DNA from: Paraburkholderia tropica | GTDB taxonomy: Bacteria; Pseudomonadota; Gammaproteobacteria; Burkholderiales; Burkholderiaceae | Direction: 5' to 3' | Assembly: GCF_914484835.1 (NCBI RefSeq) | Contig: NZ_CAJZAR010000079.1 | Span: forward strand, 186,001-250,000 | Length of the DNA stretch: 64,000 nt | Part shown: piece after piece, positions 17,331 through 25,924 of the stretch | How the letters are laid out: each line of letters starts with the position of its first letter | Position numbering within the stretch: the first letter of the stretch is position 1 | Notes under the pieces: model-generated | Seen by the model: the letters and a program-made list of their open reading frames with translations, nothing else | Told to the model about the DNA's origin: nothing | Databases searched by the model: none | Made by a program: the position numbers and the translations under genes

Positions 17331-17371
17331 AAGGCGCTTGCAGAGAGCTGGTGAGCCGCCGCAAGCGCCTT
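17331..17371. repeat. Perfect 11-base inverted repeat downstream of the aldehyde dehydrogenase gene
   Basis: AAGGCGCTTGC (17331-17341) and GCAAGCGCCTT (17361-17371) could form a stem with a 19-base loop just after the stop at 17391. There is no T-tract, so it may stabilise the 3' end of the mRNA or act as an inefficient terminator. Confidence 0.5.
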
Positions 17372-17390
17372 CGCCCGTTACTTGCAGTGC

Positions 17391-18971
17391 TTACTTGCGC
17401 ACCAGTTCACCGTCGCGCAGACGCCACAGCGCCAGCGGATTCTCGTCCTGGAGCGCGGCAGGCAGCAGTTCCGCCGGCAGGTCCTGATAGCAGACCGGAC
17501 GCAGGAAGCGCTCGATCGCCATCGCGCCCACCGAAGTCGTGCGCGCGTCCGAGGTGGCCGGGAACGGGCCGCCGTGAACCATCGCGTACGAAACCTCGAC
17601 GCCGGTCGGGAAACCGTTCGCCAGAATGCGGCCGGCCTTGCGTTCGAGCACCGGCAGCAGGCGCGCGGCCATCGCGTAGTCGTCGCGGTCGATCTGCAGC
17701 GTGGCCGTGAGCTGGCCTTCGAGATGCTCGGCCACGCGCAGCAGTTCCGCTTCGTCGCGGCAGGCCACGACGATCGAGGTCGGTCCGAAAATCTCGTCCG
17801 ACAACGCGTGCTGCGCGAGGAACTGCTCGGCGCTCGCCTTGAACAGCAGCGGCAGCGCAGCGCACTGCGCATCGCTTGCCGCGCCTTCGGCCAGTTGCTC
17901 GACGCCCTGGGTCTTGCGCTGCGCCACCGCATCGCCATACGCCGACGCGATGCCCGCCGTCAGCATGGTCTGCGCGGGCTTGTGCGTGAGCGCCGCGCTC
18001 GCGGCCGTCACGAAGCGGTCGAGTTCCGGCGAGTCGATCGCGAGCACGAGGCCCGGATTGGTGCAGAACTGGCCGACGCCCATCGTGAGCGAATCGACGA
18101 AACCCTGTGCGAGCGCTTCGCCGCGCGCGGCCAGCGCCGCCGGCAGCACGAGCATCGGGTTGATGCTGCTCATTTCCGCGTAGACGGGGATCGGTTCCGC
18201 GCGCTGCGACGCGATCTGCGCGAGCGCGAGACCGCCGCGGCGCGAGCCCGTGAAGCCCACCGCCTTGATGGCCGGATGCGCGACCAGCGCTTCGCCCGTT
18301 TCGTTGCCGCCGCCGAAGATCAGCGAGAACACGCCTTCGGGCAGGCCGACGTCCGCGACCGCCTGCTGGATCGCGCGGCCCACGAGTTCCGAGGTGCCCG
18401 GATGCGCGAGGTGCGCCTTCACGACCACCGGACAACCAGCGGCCAGCGCCGACGCCGTGTCGCCGCCCGCCACCGAAAACGCCAGCGGGAAATTGCTCGC
18501 GCCGAATACGGCCACCGGGCCGAGGCCGATGCGCTGCGCGCGCAGGTCCGAACGCGGCAGCGGCTTGCGATCCGGCAGCGCCGAATCGAGCACCGCGCCG
18601 CACCAGCGGCCGTCGCGCACCAGCGACGCGAACAGGCGCAGCTGGCCGACCGTGCGGCCGCGCTCGCCTTCCAGACGCGCCTTCGGCAGCGCCGATTCCA
18701 GATGCGCGCGTTCGATCAGTTCGTCGCCGATGGCGAGAATGCGCTCGGCGATCGCTTCCAGCAGCTTGGCACGCGTTTCGTGCGGCGCGGCGCGGAAGGC
18801 GTCGAACGCCAGCGCCGCGAGATCGCAGGCGCGCGCGACATCGGCCTTGTTGCCGAGGCCGAACGCCGGCTCGATGTCCTTGCCGAGCGCCGGCGCGAAG
18901 GCGCGCATTTCGCCCGCCTGACCGCGCACCGACTGCGCGCCGATCAGCATGGCTCCCGTGATAGACGACAT
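17391..18971 (-). CDS. NADP-dependent aldehyde dehydrogenase, 2-oxoglutarate semialdehyde type
   Basis: A 526-residue aldehyde dehydrogenase of the group that oxidises 2-oxoglutarate semialdehyde to 2-oxoglutarate, the last step of non-phosphorylating pentose and aldarate pathways. The cofactor region GPVAVFGASNFPLAFSVAGGD and KAHLAHPGTSELVG are seen near residues 150-195. FTGSRRGG follows, the catalytic Glu lies in YAEMSSINPMLVLP and the nucleophile Cys in GVGQFCTNPGLV. The long glycine-poor C-terminus and total length near 525 fit this subgroup. The ATG at 18971 has GGAG upstream. It lies 49 bases downstream of the DHDPS-like gene, which would supply its substrate. Confidence 0.9.
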   Translation of the reverse strand: MSSITGAMLIGAQSVRGQAGEMRAFAPALGKDIEPAFGLGNKADVARACDLAALAFDAFRAAPHETRAKLLEAIAERILAIGDELIERAHLESALPKARLEGERGRTVGQLRLFASLVRDGRWCGAVLDSALPDRKPLPRSDLRAQRIGLGPVAVFGASNFPLAFSVAGGDTASALAAGCPVVVKAHLAHPGTSELVGRAIQQAVADVGLPEGVFSLIFGGGNETGEALVAHPAIKAVGFTGSRRGGLALAQIASQRAEPIPVYAEMSSINPMLVLPAALAARGEALAQGFVDSLTMGVGQFCTNPGLVLAIDSPELDRFVTAASAALTHKPAQTMLTAGIASAYGDAVAQRKTQGVEQLAEGAASDAQCAALPLLFKASAEQFLAQHALSDEIFGPTSIVVACRDEAELLRVAEHLEGQLTATLQIDRDDYAMAARLLPVLERKAGRILANGFPTGVEVSYAMVHGGPFPATSDARTTSVGAMAIERFLRPVCYQDLPAELLPAALQDENPLALWRLRDGELVRK

Positions 18972-19020
18972 GTTCGCTCCGTTCAGTTCAATCAGTTGCA
19001 CAAGCGGTTGCACTCGCCGC

Positions 19021-19968
19021 TCAGGCGTGCGCCGCTTGCGACGAACCGGCCAGCGAGCGCTCGAACGCGAGCAGCGTCTTCGCCGCTTCGCCGATGGCGG
19101 GCAGCGCTTCGGCCGGCGACTGCGAGAGCAGCGGCAGGATCGGGCCCATGTCGGCGATGCCGGAGAGCGTGACGGCGTCGTGCAGCACGCGGATCAGCGA
19201 GATGTCGTCGCGCAGCGTTTCGAGCGGCATGAAGGCGTCGTAGAGGCGTTGCGCTTCGTCGGCGCGGCCTTCCTTGGCAGCCTTGAGCAGCGCCATCACG
19301 GCGTTCGCGGCGATACAGCCCGAGCCCGTGGTCCAGGCGGCGAGACCGAAATCGCGCACGTGCACCAGCGCCGGACGCTCGCCCATGCCCGAGACGACCT
19401 TCGAGGCCGGCACGCTTTGCAGCAGGCGGCGCAGATACGGATCGTTCGCCGGGTCCTGACGCACGATGGCGTATTTCACCGCAATCAGCGTGCCGCGGTC
19501 GATCAGGCGCACGAGCGTGTCCACATCGACATAATCCTCGCTCTTGATATAGAGCGTCAGCGGGATGCCCGCGGTGTCGGCGATGCGCGAGAGGCCCGTT
19601 TCGACGCCGGCCGGCGTGGTGAAGCCCGACAGCGGCAGCACCATGGCGGTCTTGTATTGCGTCTGCGCGAGGATGCGCGCCTGGTCGAGCATCTTGCCGT
19701 AGTCCGGGCCGATGGCCGGGATCACGCGCGTTTCGGGCGCGGTCTGCTCGGCGAGCATGTCAAGCAACTCGCGGAATTCGCTGACGGCGACGTGGTACAG
19801 GTTCGCGTTGCCGCCGTACAGCAGCGTGCGGATACCGCCTGCTTCCATATGGCGGATGAGCTTGCCGTTGGCTTCAACGTCAAGGGAGAAATCGGCGCGG
19901 CGTGCCAGGGGGGGCACTGCCATCACGGTCGAAGCGAATTCGCTTTCGACGATCGGGGACACGTTCAT
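19021..19968 (-). CDS. DHDPS/NAL superfamily protein, probable 2-keto-3-deoxy acid dehydratase
   Basis: A 315-residue TIM-barrel lyase of the dihydrodipicolinate synthase superfamily. The Schiff-base Lys is in IAVKYAIVR near residue 160 and the Tyr in LTLYIKSEDYV. The usual GTTGE turn is replaced by YGGNANLYH, which argues against DapA itself. In pathways with an arabonate-type dehydratase and a semialdehyde dehydrogenase this superfamily supplies 2-keto-3-deoxy-L-arabonate dehydratase, and that role is inferred here. The start at MNVSPIVE (19968) has GAGG nearby; an upstream in-frame start at 20118 would run over the operator. It is the first gene of a two-gene operon. Confidence 0.85.
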   Translation of the reverse strand: MNVSPIVESEFASTVMAVPPLARRADFSLDVEANGKLIRHMEAGGIRTLLYGGNANLYHVAVSEFRELLDMLAEQTAPETRVIPAIGPDYGKMLDQARILAQTQYKTAMVLPLSGFTTPAGVETGLSRIADTAGIPLTLYIKSEDYVDVDTLVRLIDRGTLIAVKYAIVRQDPANDPYLRRLLQSVPASKVVSGMGERPALVHVRDFGLAAWTTGSGCIAANAVMALLKAAKEGRADEAQRLYDAFMPLETLRDDISLIRVLHDAVTLSGIADMGPILPLLSQSPAEALPAIGEAAKTLLAFERSLAGSSQAAHA

Positions 19969-20006
19969 GAGGCCTCGTGCAGAAATGGTGGGTGGTCGAT
20001 ATCCGC

Positions 20007-20041
20007 ACAGTAGCACCCGCCCCGACCAGTTGTCAAACAAC
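20007..20041 (-). promoter_or_regulatory. Promoter with overlapping FadR-type operator
   Basis: On the minus strand -35 TTGACA (20036-20031) and -10 TACTGT (20012-20007) are 18 bases apart. The -35 is inside the perfect inverted repeat GTTGTCAAACAAC (20029-20041), whose core TTGTCAAACAA matches TNGTNNNACNA. It controls the DHDPS-like/aldehyde dehydrogenase operon. Confidence 0.6.
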
Positions 20042-20416
20042 TTGGTGGACTTGTTAGGGTTTGTTCGGAGGCGCGCCGCAAACGCCCGCCAGCCGCGACG
20101 GGCCGAGGATTTCCGCAATTAATCAGAGGATTAGACCGGCATCCTGCGCGATACCGAATCTGTCCCTGACTGACAACCCGGCGCGGCGTGCATTCCCCAA
20201 AAAGCAACAAGCTCCGCGACGGCTCGCGCTCCAGCCAGCCATGCGAAGCCACGCCGATCCGCCCCGCCCGCCGCGCGCTCCGAATCGGGCCGACCGCCCC
20301 AAGCCCTTGAATCCGCTGGACATTCTCCAACCGGCCGGGACGCCATGCCGCGCCCGATTGCGACACCCCGCCACTTGACCGGGCGCGATCGATACAGCCA
20401 GCGCAATGGAATATTG

Positions 20417-20449
20417 TAGAATCCCCCGACAATCATGGAACCGGTTCCA
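20417..20449 (+). promoter_or_regulatory. -10 element and LacI-like palindrome before the FAD dehydrogenase operon
   Basis: TGGAACCGGTTCCA (20436-20449) is a perfect 14-base palindrome with a central CG, as in LacI-family operators. A possible -10 TAGAAT lies at 20417-20422, which would put the palindrome just after the start of transcription. No strong -35 is seen. No LacI-family gene is in the window. The rest of the 19969-20544 intergenic stretch holds no recognisable gene. Confidence 0.45.
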
Positions 20450-20544
20450 ATTACCATTCGTTACCGCGGCGGCCGGACAGAAACCGGCTTCCCCAGATGG
20501 TCACGGTCAGATCAGATCGCGCCGAATTCATACAGAATCGAACA

Positions 20545-21288
20545 ATGTCCGAATCCCCTCTCACGTCTCGCCGTGGCTTCCTGCGCACGGCGGTAGTGCT
20601 CGTTCCCGCAGGGGCGCTCGCCGGCTGCGAAGGCGGCTCGCAGCCGTCCAACGGCAACGCGCAGCAAGGCGGCAGCCAGGCGGGTGCGTCCCAGCCGGGG
20701 CAGGCCCAAAGCGCTTACAAGCCCCGCTTTTTCGACGCCCGCGAATGGGCCTTCCTGCAAGCGGCGGTCGACCGCCTGATTCCCGCCGACGCCGAAGGTC
20801 CGGGCGCGCTCGACGCGGGCGTGCCCGAATTCATCGACCGTCAGATGGACACGCCCTACGCGCACGGCGCGCTCTGGTACATGCAGGGGCCGTTCCAGCA
20901 AGGCGCGCCGGAACTCGGCTATCAGATGAAGCTGGTGCCGCGCGACATCTACCGCCTCGGCATCGCGGCGGTGAACGCGTACGCGACCAAGGCCTGGGGC
21001 AAGGATTTCGACGCGCTCGATGCGAACACGCGCGACGCCCTGCTCGCGGATCTCGAAGCGGGCAAGGTCGAACTCGACTCGGTGCCCGCGAAGGTGTTCT
21101 TCGGCCAGTTGCTGCAGAACACGCGCGAAGGCTATTTCTGCGATCCGATCCACGGCGGCAACAAGGACATGGCCGCGTGGAAGATGATCGGTTTTCCCGG
21201 CGCGCGCGCCGATTTCATGGATTTCGTGAACCAGGACGGCAAGCCTTACCCGTACGGTCCGGTATCGATCAACGGGGAGCGCACGTAA
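20545..21288 (+). CDS. Gluconate 2-dehydrogenase subunit 3 family protein (small subunit)
   Basis: A 247-residue small subunit of a three-subunit FAD/cytochrome c sugar or sugar-acid dehydrogenase. The Tat motif TSRRGFLRTAVVL followed by LAGC suggests export through Tat together with the flavin subunit, perhaps with lipid attachment. After a Gly/Gln-rich linker, WAFLQAAVDRLIPADAEGPGALDAGVPEFID and the C-terminal NTREGYFCDPIHGGNKDMAAWKMIGFPGARADF are diagnostic of the family. ATG at 20545 was preferred because it gives a compact Tat signal. The stop overlaps the next start (TAATG). The paralogous copy is at 63356-64000. Confidence 0.9.
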   Translation: MSESPLTSRRGFLRTAVVLVPAGALAGCEGGSQPSNGNAQQGGSQAGASQPGQAQSAYKPRFFDAREWAFLQAAVDRLIPADAEGPGALDAGVPEFIDRQMDTPYAHGALWYMQGPFQQGAPELGYQMKLVPRDIYRLGIAAVNAYATKAWGKDFDALDANTRDALLADLEAGKVELDSVPAKVFFGQLLQNTREGYFCDPIHGGNKDMAAWKMIGFPGARADFMDFVNQDGKPYPYGPVSINGERT

Positions 21289-23063
21289 TGGCGATCAAGA
21301 AACCTCATGTGGACGCGGTCGTGGTCGGCTTCGGCTGGACCGGCGCGATCCTCTCGAAAGAACTCACGGAAGCGGGCCTGACCGTGGTCGCGCTCGAACG
21401 CGGCGAGTATCGCGACACCTACCCGGACGGCGCGTACCCGAACACCATCGACGAGCTGACCTACAACGTCCGCAAGAAGCTCTTTCTGGACCTCTCGAAG
21501 ACCACCGTCTCGATCCGCCACAACGCGGCCGAGACGGCGCTGCCCTACCGCCAGCTCGCCGCGTTCCTGCCCGGCGAAGGCGTGGGCGGCGCAGGCCTGC
21601 ACTGGTCGGGCGTGCACTTCCGCATCACGCCGGAAGAACTGCGCCTGAAGAGTCATTACGAAGAACGCTACGGCAAGAAGTTCATCCCGGAAGGCATGAC
21701 CATCCAGGATTACGGCGTGAGCTACGACGAGCTGGAGCCGCATTTCGACTTCGCCGAAAAAGTGTTCGGCACCTCGGGCCAGGCCTACAAGGTCGGCGAC
21801 AAGGTGGTCGGCGACGGCAACGTGTTCGAAGCGCGCCGCAGCGACAATTTTCCGTTGCCCGCGCAACTGAATACGTATTCGGCGCAACGCTTCTCGGACG
21901 CTGCGAAGTCGATCGGCCTGCATCCGTACCGCCTGCCGTCCGCGAACACCTCGGGTCCGTACACGAACCCGTACGGCGCGCAGATGGGGCCGTGCAACTT
22001 CTGCGGCTACTGCAGCGGCTACGCGTGCTACATGTACTCGAAGGCCTCGCCGAACCTGAACATCCTGCCCGCGCTCAAGCTCGAAAAACACTTCGAACTG
22101 CGCTCGAAATGCCACGTGCTGCGCGTCGAACTCGACGACACGAAGAAGCGCGCGACCGGCGTGACCTACGTCGATCCGTCGGGCCAGGAAGTGTTCCAGC
22201 CCGCCGATCTCGTGATCGTCTCGGCGTTCCAGTATCACAACGTGCATCTGATGCTGCTCTCGGGCATCGGCAAGCCGTATGACCCGGTCTCGGGCACGGG
22301 CGTCGTGGGCCGCAATTTCGCGTACCAGAATCTCTCGACCATCACGGCGTTCTTCGACAAGGACACGTGGACGAATCCGTTCATCGGCGCGGGCGGCAAC
22401 GGCGTGGCCGTGGACGACTTCAACGCCGACAACTTCGATCACGGTCCGCTCGGTTTCGTCGGCGGCTCGCCGCTGTGGGTGAACCAGGCGGGCGTCAAGC
22501 CGATCAGCGGCATCGCCACGCCCGCGGGCACGCCGAACTGGGGCTCGCAGTGGAAGAAGGCCGTGAAGGATCACTACGCGCACACCATTTCGATGGACGC
22601 GCACGGCTCGAACATGTCGTATCGCGACGTGTTCCTCGACCTCGATCCGACCTATCGCGACTCGTACGGCCAGCCCTTGCTGCGCATGACCTTCGACTGG
22701 AAGGACAACGACATCAAGATGGCGCAGTACGTGACCGGCCAGATGAAGAAGATCGCCGAGGCGATGGGTCCGAAGGCCATTAACGTCTACACGCGCGAGT
22801 TCGGCGCGCATTTCGATTCGCGCCGCTATCAGACCACTCACCTCGTGGGCGGCGCGATCATGGGCACCGACCCGAACACCAGCGCGCTCAACCGCTATCT
22901 GCAGAGCTGGGACGTCCATAACGTTTTCGTGATTGGCGCGTCCGCGTTCCCGCAAGGCATCGGCTACAACCCCACGGGGATGGTCGCCGCCCTGGCGTAC
23001 TGGTCCGCGAAGGCCATTCGCAGCCAGTACCTCAAGAACCCCGGCCCTCTGGTGAGCGTGTGA
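21288..23063 (+). CDS. GMC-family FAD dehydrogenase, catalytic subunit
   Basis: A 591-residue catalytic subunit oxidising an aldose, aldonate or alcohol at the periplasmic face and passing electrons to the cytochrome subunit. The Rossmann motif is VVVGFGWTGAILSKEL, and PGEGVGGAGLHWSG is a second flavin-contact region. A Cys-rich motif, C-x2-C-x2-C-x4-C within MGPCNFCGYCSGYACYMY, fits the iron-sulfur site of FAD-dependent glucose dehydrogenase-type enzymes. The C-terminus has TTHLVGGAIMGTDP and GIGYNPTGM with the expected His/Asn pair. GGGGAG lies upstream of the ATG. There is no signal of its own, so it would be carried by the Tat-tagged small subunit. Confidence 0.93.
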   Translation: MAIKKPHVDAVVVGFGWTGAILSKELTEAGLTVVALERGEYRDTYPDGAYPNTIDELTYNVRKKLFLDLSKTTVSIRHNAAETALPYRQLAAFLPGEGVGGAGLHWSGVHFRITPEELRLKSHYEERYGKKFIPEGMTIQDYGVSYDELEPHFDFAEKVFGTSGQAYKVGDKVVGDGNVFEARRSDNFPLPAQLNTYSAQRFSDAAKSIGLHPYRLPSANTSGPYTNPYGAQMGPCNFCGYCSGYACYMYSKASPNLNILPALKLEKHFELRSKCHVLRVELDDTKKRATGVTYVDPSGQEVFQPADLVIVSAFQYHNVHLMLLSGIGKPYDPVSGTGVVGRNFAYQNLSTITAFFDKDTWTNPFIGAGGNGVAVDDFNADNFDHGPLGFVGGSPLWVNQAGVKPISGIATPAGTPNWGSQWKKAVKDHYAHTISMDAHGSNMSYRDVFLDLDPTYRDSYGQPLLRMTFDWKDNDIKMAQYVTGQMKKIAEAMGPKAINVYTREFGAHFDSRRYQTTHLVGGAIMGTDPNTSALNRYLQSWDVHNVFVIGASAFPQGIGYNPTGMVAALAYWSAKAIRSQYLKNPGPLVSV

Positions 23064-24436
23064 CGATCCGCATGAAGAAGAACCTTTTCCCCACGGGCTT
23101 CGCTCGTGGCGCGCTGGCCGCGTGCGCGGCGCTGTCGATGACGTTCGCGGCTGCGGCTGCGCACGCCGCCAACGCAGGCACGCAAACCGCGTCCTCCGAC
23201 GCCGCGCTCATCGCGCATGGCGAATACCTCGCGCGCGCCGGCGACTGCATCGCCTGCCACACGTCGCAAGGCGGCAAGCCTTTCGCGGGCGGCCTGAAGT
23301 TCGACACGCCGATCGGCGCGATCTACTCGACCAACATCACGCCCGACGCTGGCAGCGGCATCGGCAAGTGGACCTACGACGACTTCGCCAAGGCCGTGCG
23401 CCAGGGCGTGCGTCCGAACGGCGACACGCTTTATCCGGCGATGCCCTACCCGTCGTACGCGCGCCTCTCCGACGACGACATGAAAGCGCTCTACGCGTAC
23501 TTCATGCACGGTGTCGCGCCGGTGAACGCGGCCAATCGCGCGGTGGACATTCCGTGGCCGCTGTCGATGCGCTGGCCGCTCGGCATCTGGCGCACGATGT
23601 TCGCGCCGAAGGTCGCGCCGTTCGACGCCGGGCATTACAACGATGCGATCGTCGCGCGCGGCGCGTATCTCGTGCAGGGCCTCGGCCACTGCGGCGCGTG
23701 CCACACGCCGCGCGCGCGCACGATGCAGGAACTCGCGCTGACCGATCTCGAAGGCGACGACTTCCTTGCGGGCGGCGGCCCGATCGACGGCTGGGTGCCG
23801 TCGAGCCTGCGCGGCAATCCGCGTACGGGCATCGGCGCATGGAGCGAGGACGACATCGTCCAGTTCCTCAAGACCGGCCGCAATCTGCATACGGCGGCGT
23901 TCGGCGGCATGACCGACGTGGTCCAGCACAGCATGCAGCACATGACCGATGCGGACCTGCTCGCGATGGCGCGTTATCTCAAGACGCTGCCCTCGAACGA
24001 CGCGAAGGAAACGCCGTACGCCTACGACGCCACCGCCGCGAGCAAGCTGCAAGGCGGCGACGCGAGCGCGCGCGGCGCGGCGGTCTATCGCGACAACTGC
24101 ATGGCCTGCCACCGCAGCGACGGGCGCGGCTACACGCGCGTGTTCCCGGCGCTCGGCGGCAATCCCGTCGTGCAGGGCAAGGACGCCACCTCGCTGATCC
24201 ATGTGCTGCTCGCGGGCGCCGCGCTCGAAGGCACGCAGACGGCGCCCTCGACCTTCACGATGCCGCCGTTCGGCTGGCGCCTCTCCGACCAGGAAGTCGC
24301 CGACGTCGCGACCTTCGTGCGCACCAGTTGGGGCAACACCGGCGCGCCGGTCAGCGCCGACGACGTCGCGAAGCTGCGCAAGACCGTGACCGTCACCTCG
24401 CCCGAGCTGCCGCCGGGCGCCTCGCTCAAGCGCTGA
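23060..24436 (+). CDS. Tri-haem cytochrome c subunit of the membrane dehydrogenase
   Basis: A 458-residue exported cytochrome with three c-type haem motifs: CIACHT near residue 60, CGACHT near 215 and CMACHR near 350. An N-terminal Sec signal ends ...FAAAAAHAANA. It takes electrons from the FAD subunit and hands them to ubiquinone or the respiratory chain. GTG at 23060 overlaps the preceding stop by four bases (GTGA); ATG at 23072 is an alternative that keeps the signal peptide. It completes the small subunit/flavin/cytochrome operon. Confidence 0.92.
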   Translation: MTIRMKKNLFPTGFARGALAACAALSMTFAAAAAHAANAGTQTASSDAALIAHGEYLARAGDCIACHTSQGGKPFAGGLKFDTPIGAIYSTNITPDAGSGIGKWTYDDFAKAVRQGVRPNGDTLYPAMPYPSYARLSDDDMKALYAYFMHGVAPVNAANRAVDIPWPLSMRWPLGIWRTMFAPKVAPFDAGHYNDAIVARGAYLVQGLGHCGACHTPRARTMQELALTDLEGDDFLAGGGPIDGWVPSSLRGNPRTGIGAWSEDDIVQFLKTGRNLHTAAFGGMTDVVQHSMQHMTDADLLAMARYLKTLPSNDAKETPYAYDATAASKLQGGDASARGAAVYRDNCMACHRSDGRGYTRVFPALGGNPVVQGKDATSLIHVLLAGAALEGTQTAPSTFTMPPFGWRLSDQEVADVATFVRTSWGNTGAPVSADDVAKLRKTVTVTSPELPPGASLKR

Positions 24437-24605
24437 TACCGCAACACGGCCTCAACCGCCCTCACGCGCCTGACCTCCTGAAGTTCTGATCCGCGTTTTT
24501 CCAGCGCCGCAAGCCGGCTGCCTCGTTGATCGAGGCGGCCGGTGCGCGCGCGCATAACAACGAGACCGCTTTGATGCGGCGCTCTCTTTTTCACCGAGAC
24601 GACTC

Positions 24606-25802
24606 ATGATGAAAAAACACCTGATCTCCGCGCCGATCCTGCTCACGCTCGCGGGCACCGCCGCGGCGCAGGGCTCCGTCACGCTCTACGGCATCGCCGA
24701 CGCGGGCATCACGTACCGCAGCAACGAGCGCACCGGCAAGACCGGCGCTTATCAGGGCCATTCGAACGTCGCCATGACGACCGGCAATCTCTCGGGCAGC
24801 CGCTGGGGCCTCAAGGGCCGCGAGGATCTCGGCAACGGCCTCTCGGCGATCTTCGTGCTCGAAGACGGCTTCGACATCAGCAACGGCACCTCGGGCCAGA
24901 GCGGCCGTCTGTTCGGCCGCCAGGCGTTCGTCGGTCTCGCCGACCAGCGCTACGGCTCGCTGACGATGGGCCGCCAGTACACCTCGCTCGACGACTTCGT
25001 CGGGCCGGTCGCGCCGGTGAGCCAGATCGGCGGCTTCGGCGCGCATCCGGGCGACATCGACGATCTCGACCAGACCACGCGCGTCGACAACTCGATCAAG
25101 TACACGAGCGCGAAATACAACGGCTTTTCGTTCGGCGCGCTCTACGGCTTCGGCGGCCAGGCGGGTAGCCTCAAGCGCAAGAACACGTGGAGCGTGGGCG
25201 CAGGCTACGCGAACGGCCCGCTGCGCGTGGGCGTGGGCTACGAGCGCTCGGACAACAGCAAGACCGGCCTCGACGACACGACCTACGGCAAATGGCAAGG
25301 CACCTACGACGGCACCTTCAACTCGTCGATCAACGAAGGCTTCGCGAGCGCGCAGTCGCAGCAGGTGGTGGCCGCGGGCGCGACGTGGGATTTCAGCACG
25401 GTGCAGGTGGGCGTGAACTACAGCAACGTGCAGTACAAGGCGGGCGCGAACTCGCTTTACTCGGGCACGGCGCGCTTCAACATCGCGGGCGTGTTCGGCA
25501 TGTGGAACGTGCAGCCGAGGACGCATCTGTTCGCGGGCTACAGCTACACGCGCGGCAGCGACGTCGACAATCTCGACGACGCCGCGCAGTACCACAACGT
25601 CTCGGTGGGCGCGCTCTACGACTTCTCGAAGCGCTCGACGGTGTATCTGCTGGCCGGTTATCAGCACGCCTCGGGCACGACGCTCGACGCGCTCGGCCAT
25701 CCGGTGGCCGCGACCGCCTCGGTCTCGGACAAGGGCAACGGCCACTCGTCGAACTCTCAATCGCAGGCGATCGTGAGCGTGGGCTTGCGCCAGAAGTTCT
25801 AA
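24606..25802 (+). CDS. Trimeric porin (Burkholderia type), second copy
   Basis: A 398-residue outer-membrane porin with signal peptide MMKKHLISAPILLTLAGTAAA followed by QGSVTLYGIADAGITY. SRWGLKGREDLGNGLSAIFVLEDGFD and RQAFVGLADQRYGSLTMGRQY match the other porin at 9782. The C-terminus VSVGLRQKF ends in Phe. It follows the dehydrogenase operon by 170 bases and may serve sugar entry. A second ATG three bases on is equally possible. An imperfect hairpin at 24514-24542 lies before it. Confidence 0.92.
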   Translation: MMKKHLISAPILLTLAGTAAAQGSVTLYGIADAGITYRSNERTGKTGAYQGHSNVAMTTGNLSGSRWGLKGREDLGNGLSAIFVLEDGFDISNGTSGQSGRLFGRQAFVGLADQRYGSLTMGRQYTSLDDFVGPVAPVSQIGGFGAHPGDIDDLDQTTRVDNSIKYTSAKYNGFSFGALYGFGGQAGSLKRKNTWSVGAGYANGPLRVGVGYERSDNSKTGLDDTTYGKWQGTYDGTFNSSINEGFASAQSQQVVAAGATWDFSTVQVGVNYSNVQYKAGANSLYSGTARFNIAGVFGMWNVQPRTHLFAGYSYTRGSDVDNLDDAAQYHNVSVGALYDFSKRSTVYLLAGYQHASGTTLDALGHPVAATASVSDKGNGHSSNSQSQAIVSVGLRQKF

Positions 25803-25835
25803 ACGTTCAGACGTTTTGCCGATGATTCGCCGATG

Positions 25836-25874
25836 AAAAAACGGCGCGCGGGTGATGGCCCGCGCGCCGTTTTG
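25836..25874 (+). terminator. Rho-independent terminator after second porin
   Basis: ACGGCGCGCGGG / CCCGCGCGCCGT with a six-base loop (25841-25870) is preceded by six A and followed by TTTTG. Confidence 0.9.
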
Positions 25875-25924
25875 TTATTCGAACCTCAGGAATGCCGATC
25901 GCCGTCGAGAGTGCCGTGCGGGAC

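Noticed and set aside
24514..24542. Imperfect GC-rich hairpin between the cytochrome gene and the second porin
   Set aside because: One mismatch and no T-tract; it may be a structural remnant, but it cannot be called a terminator.
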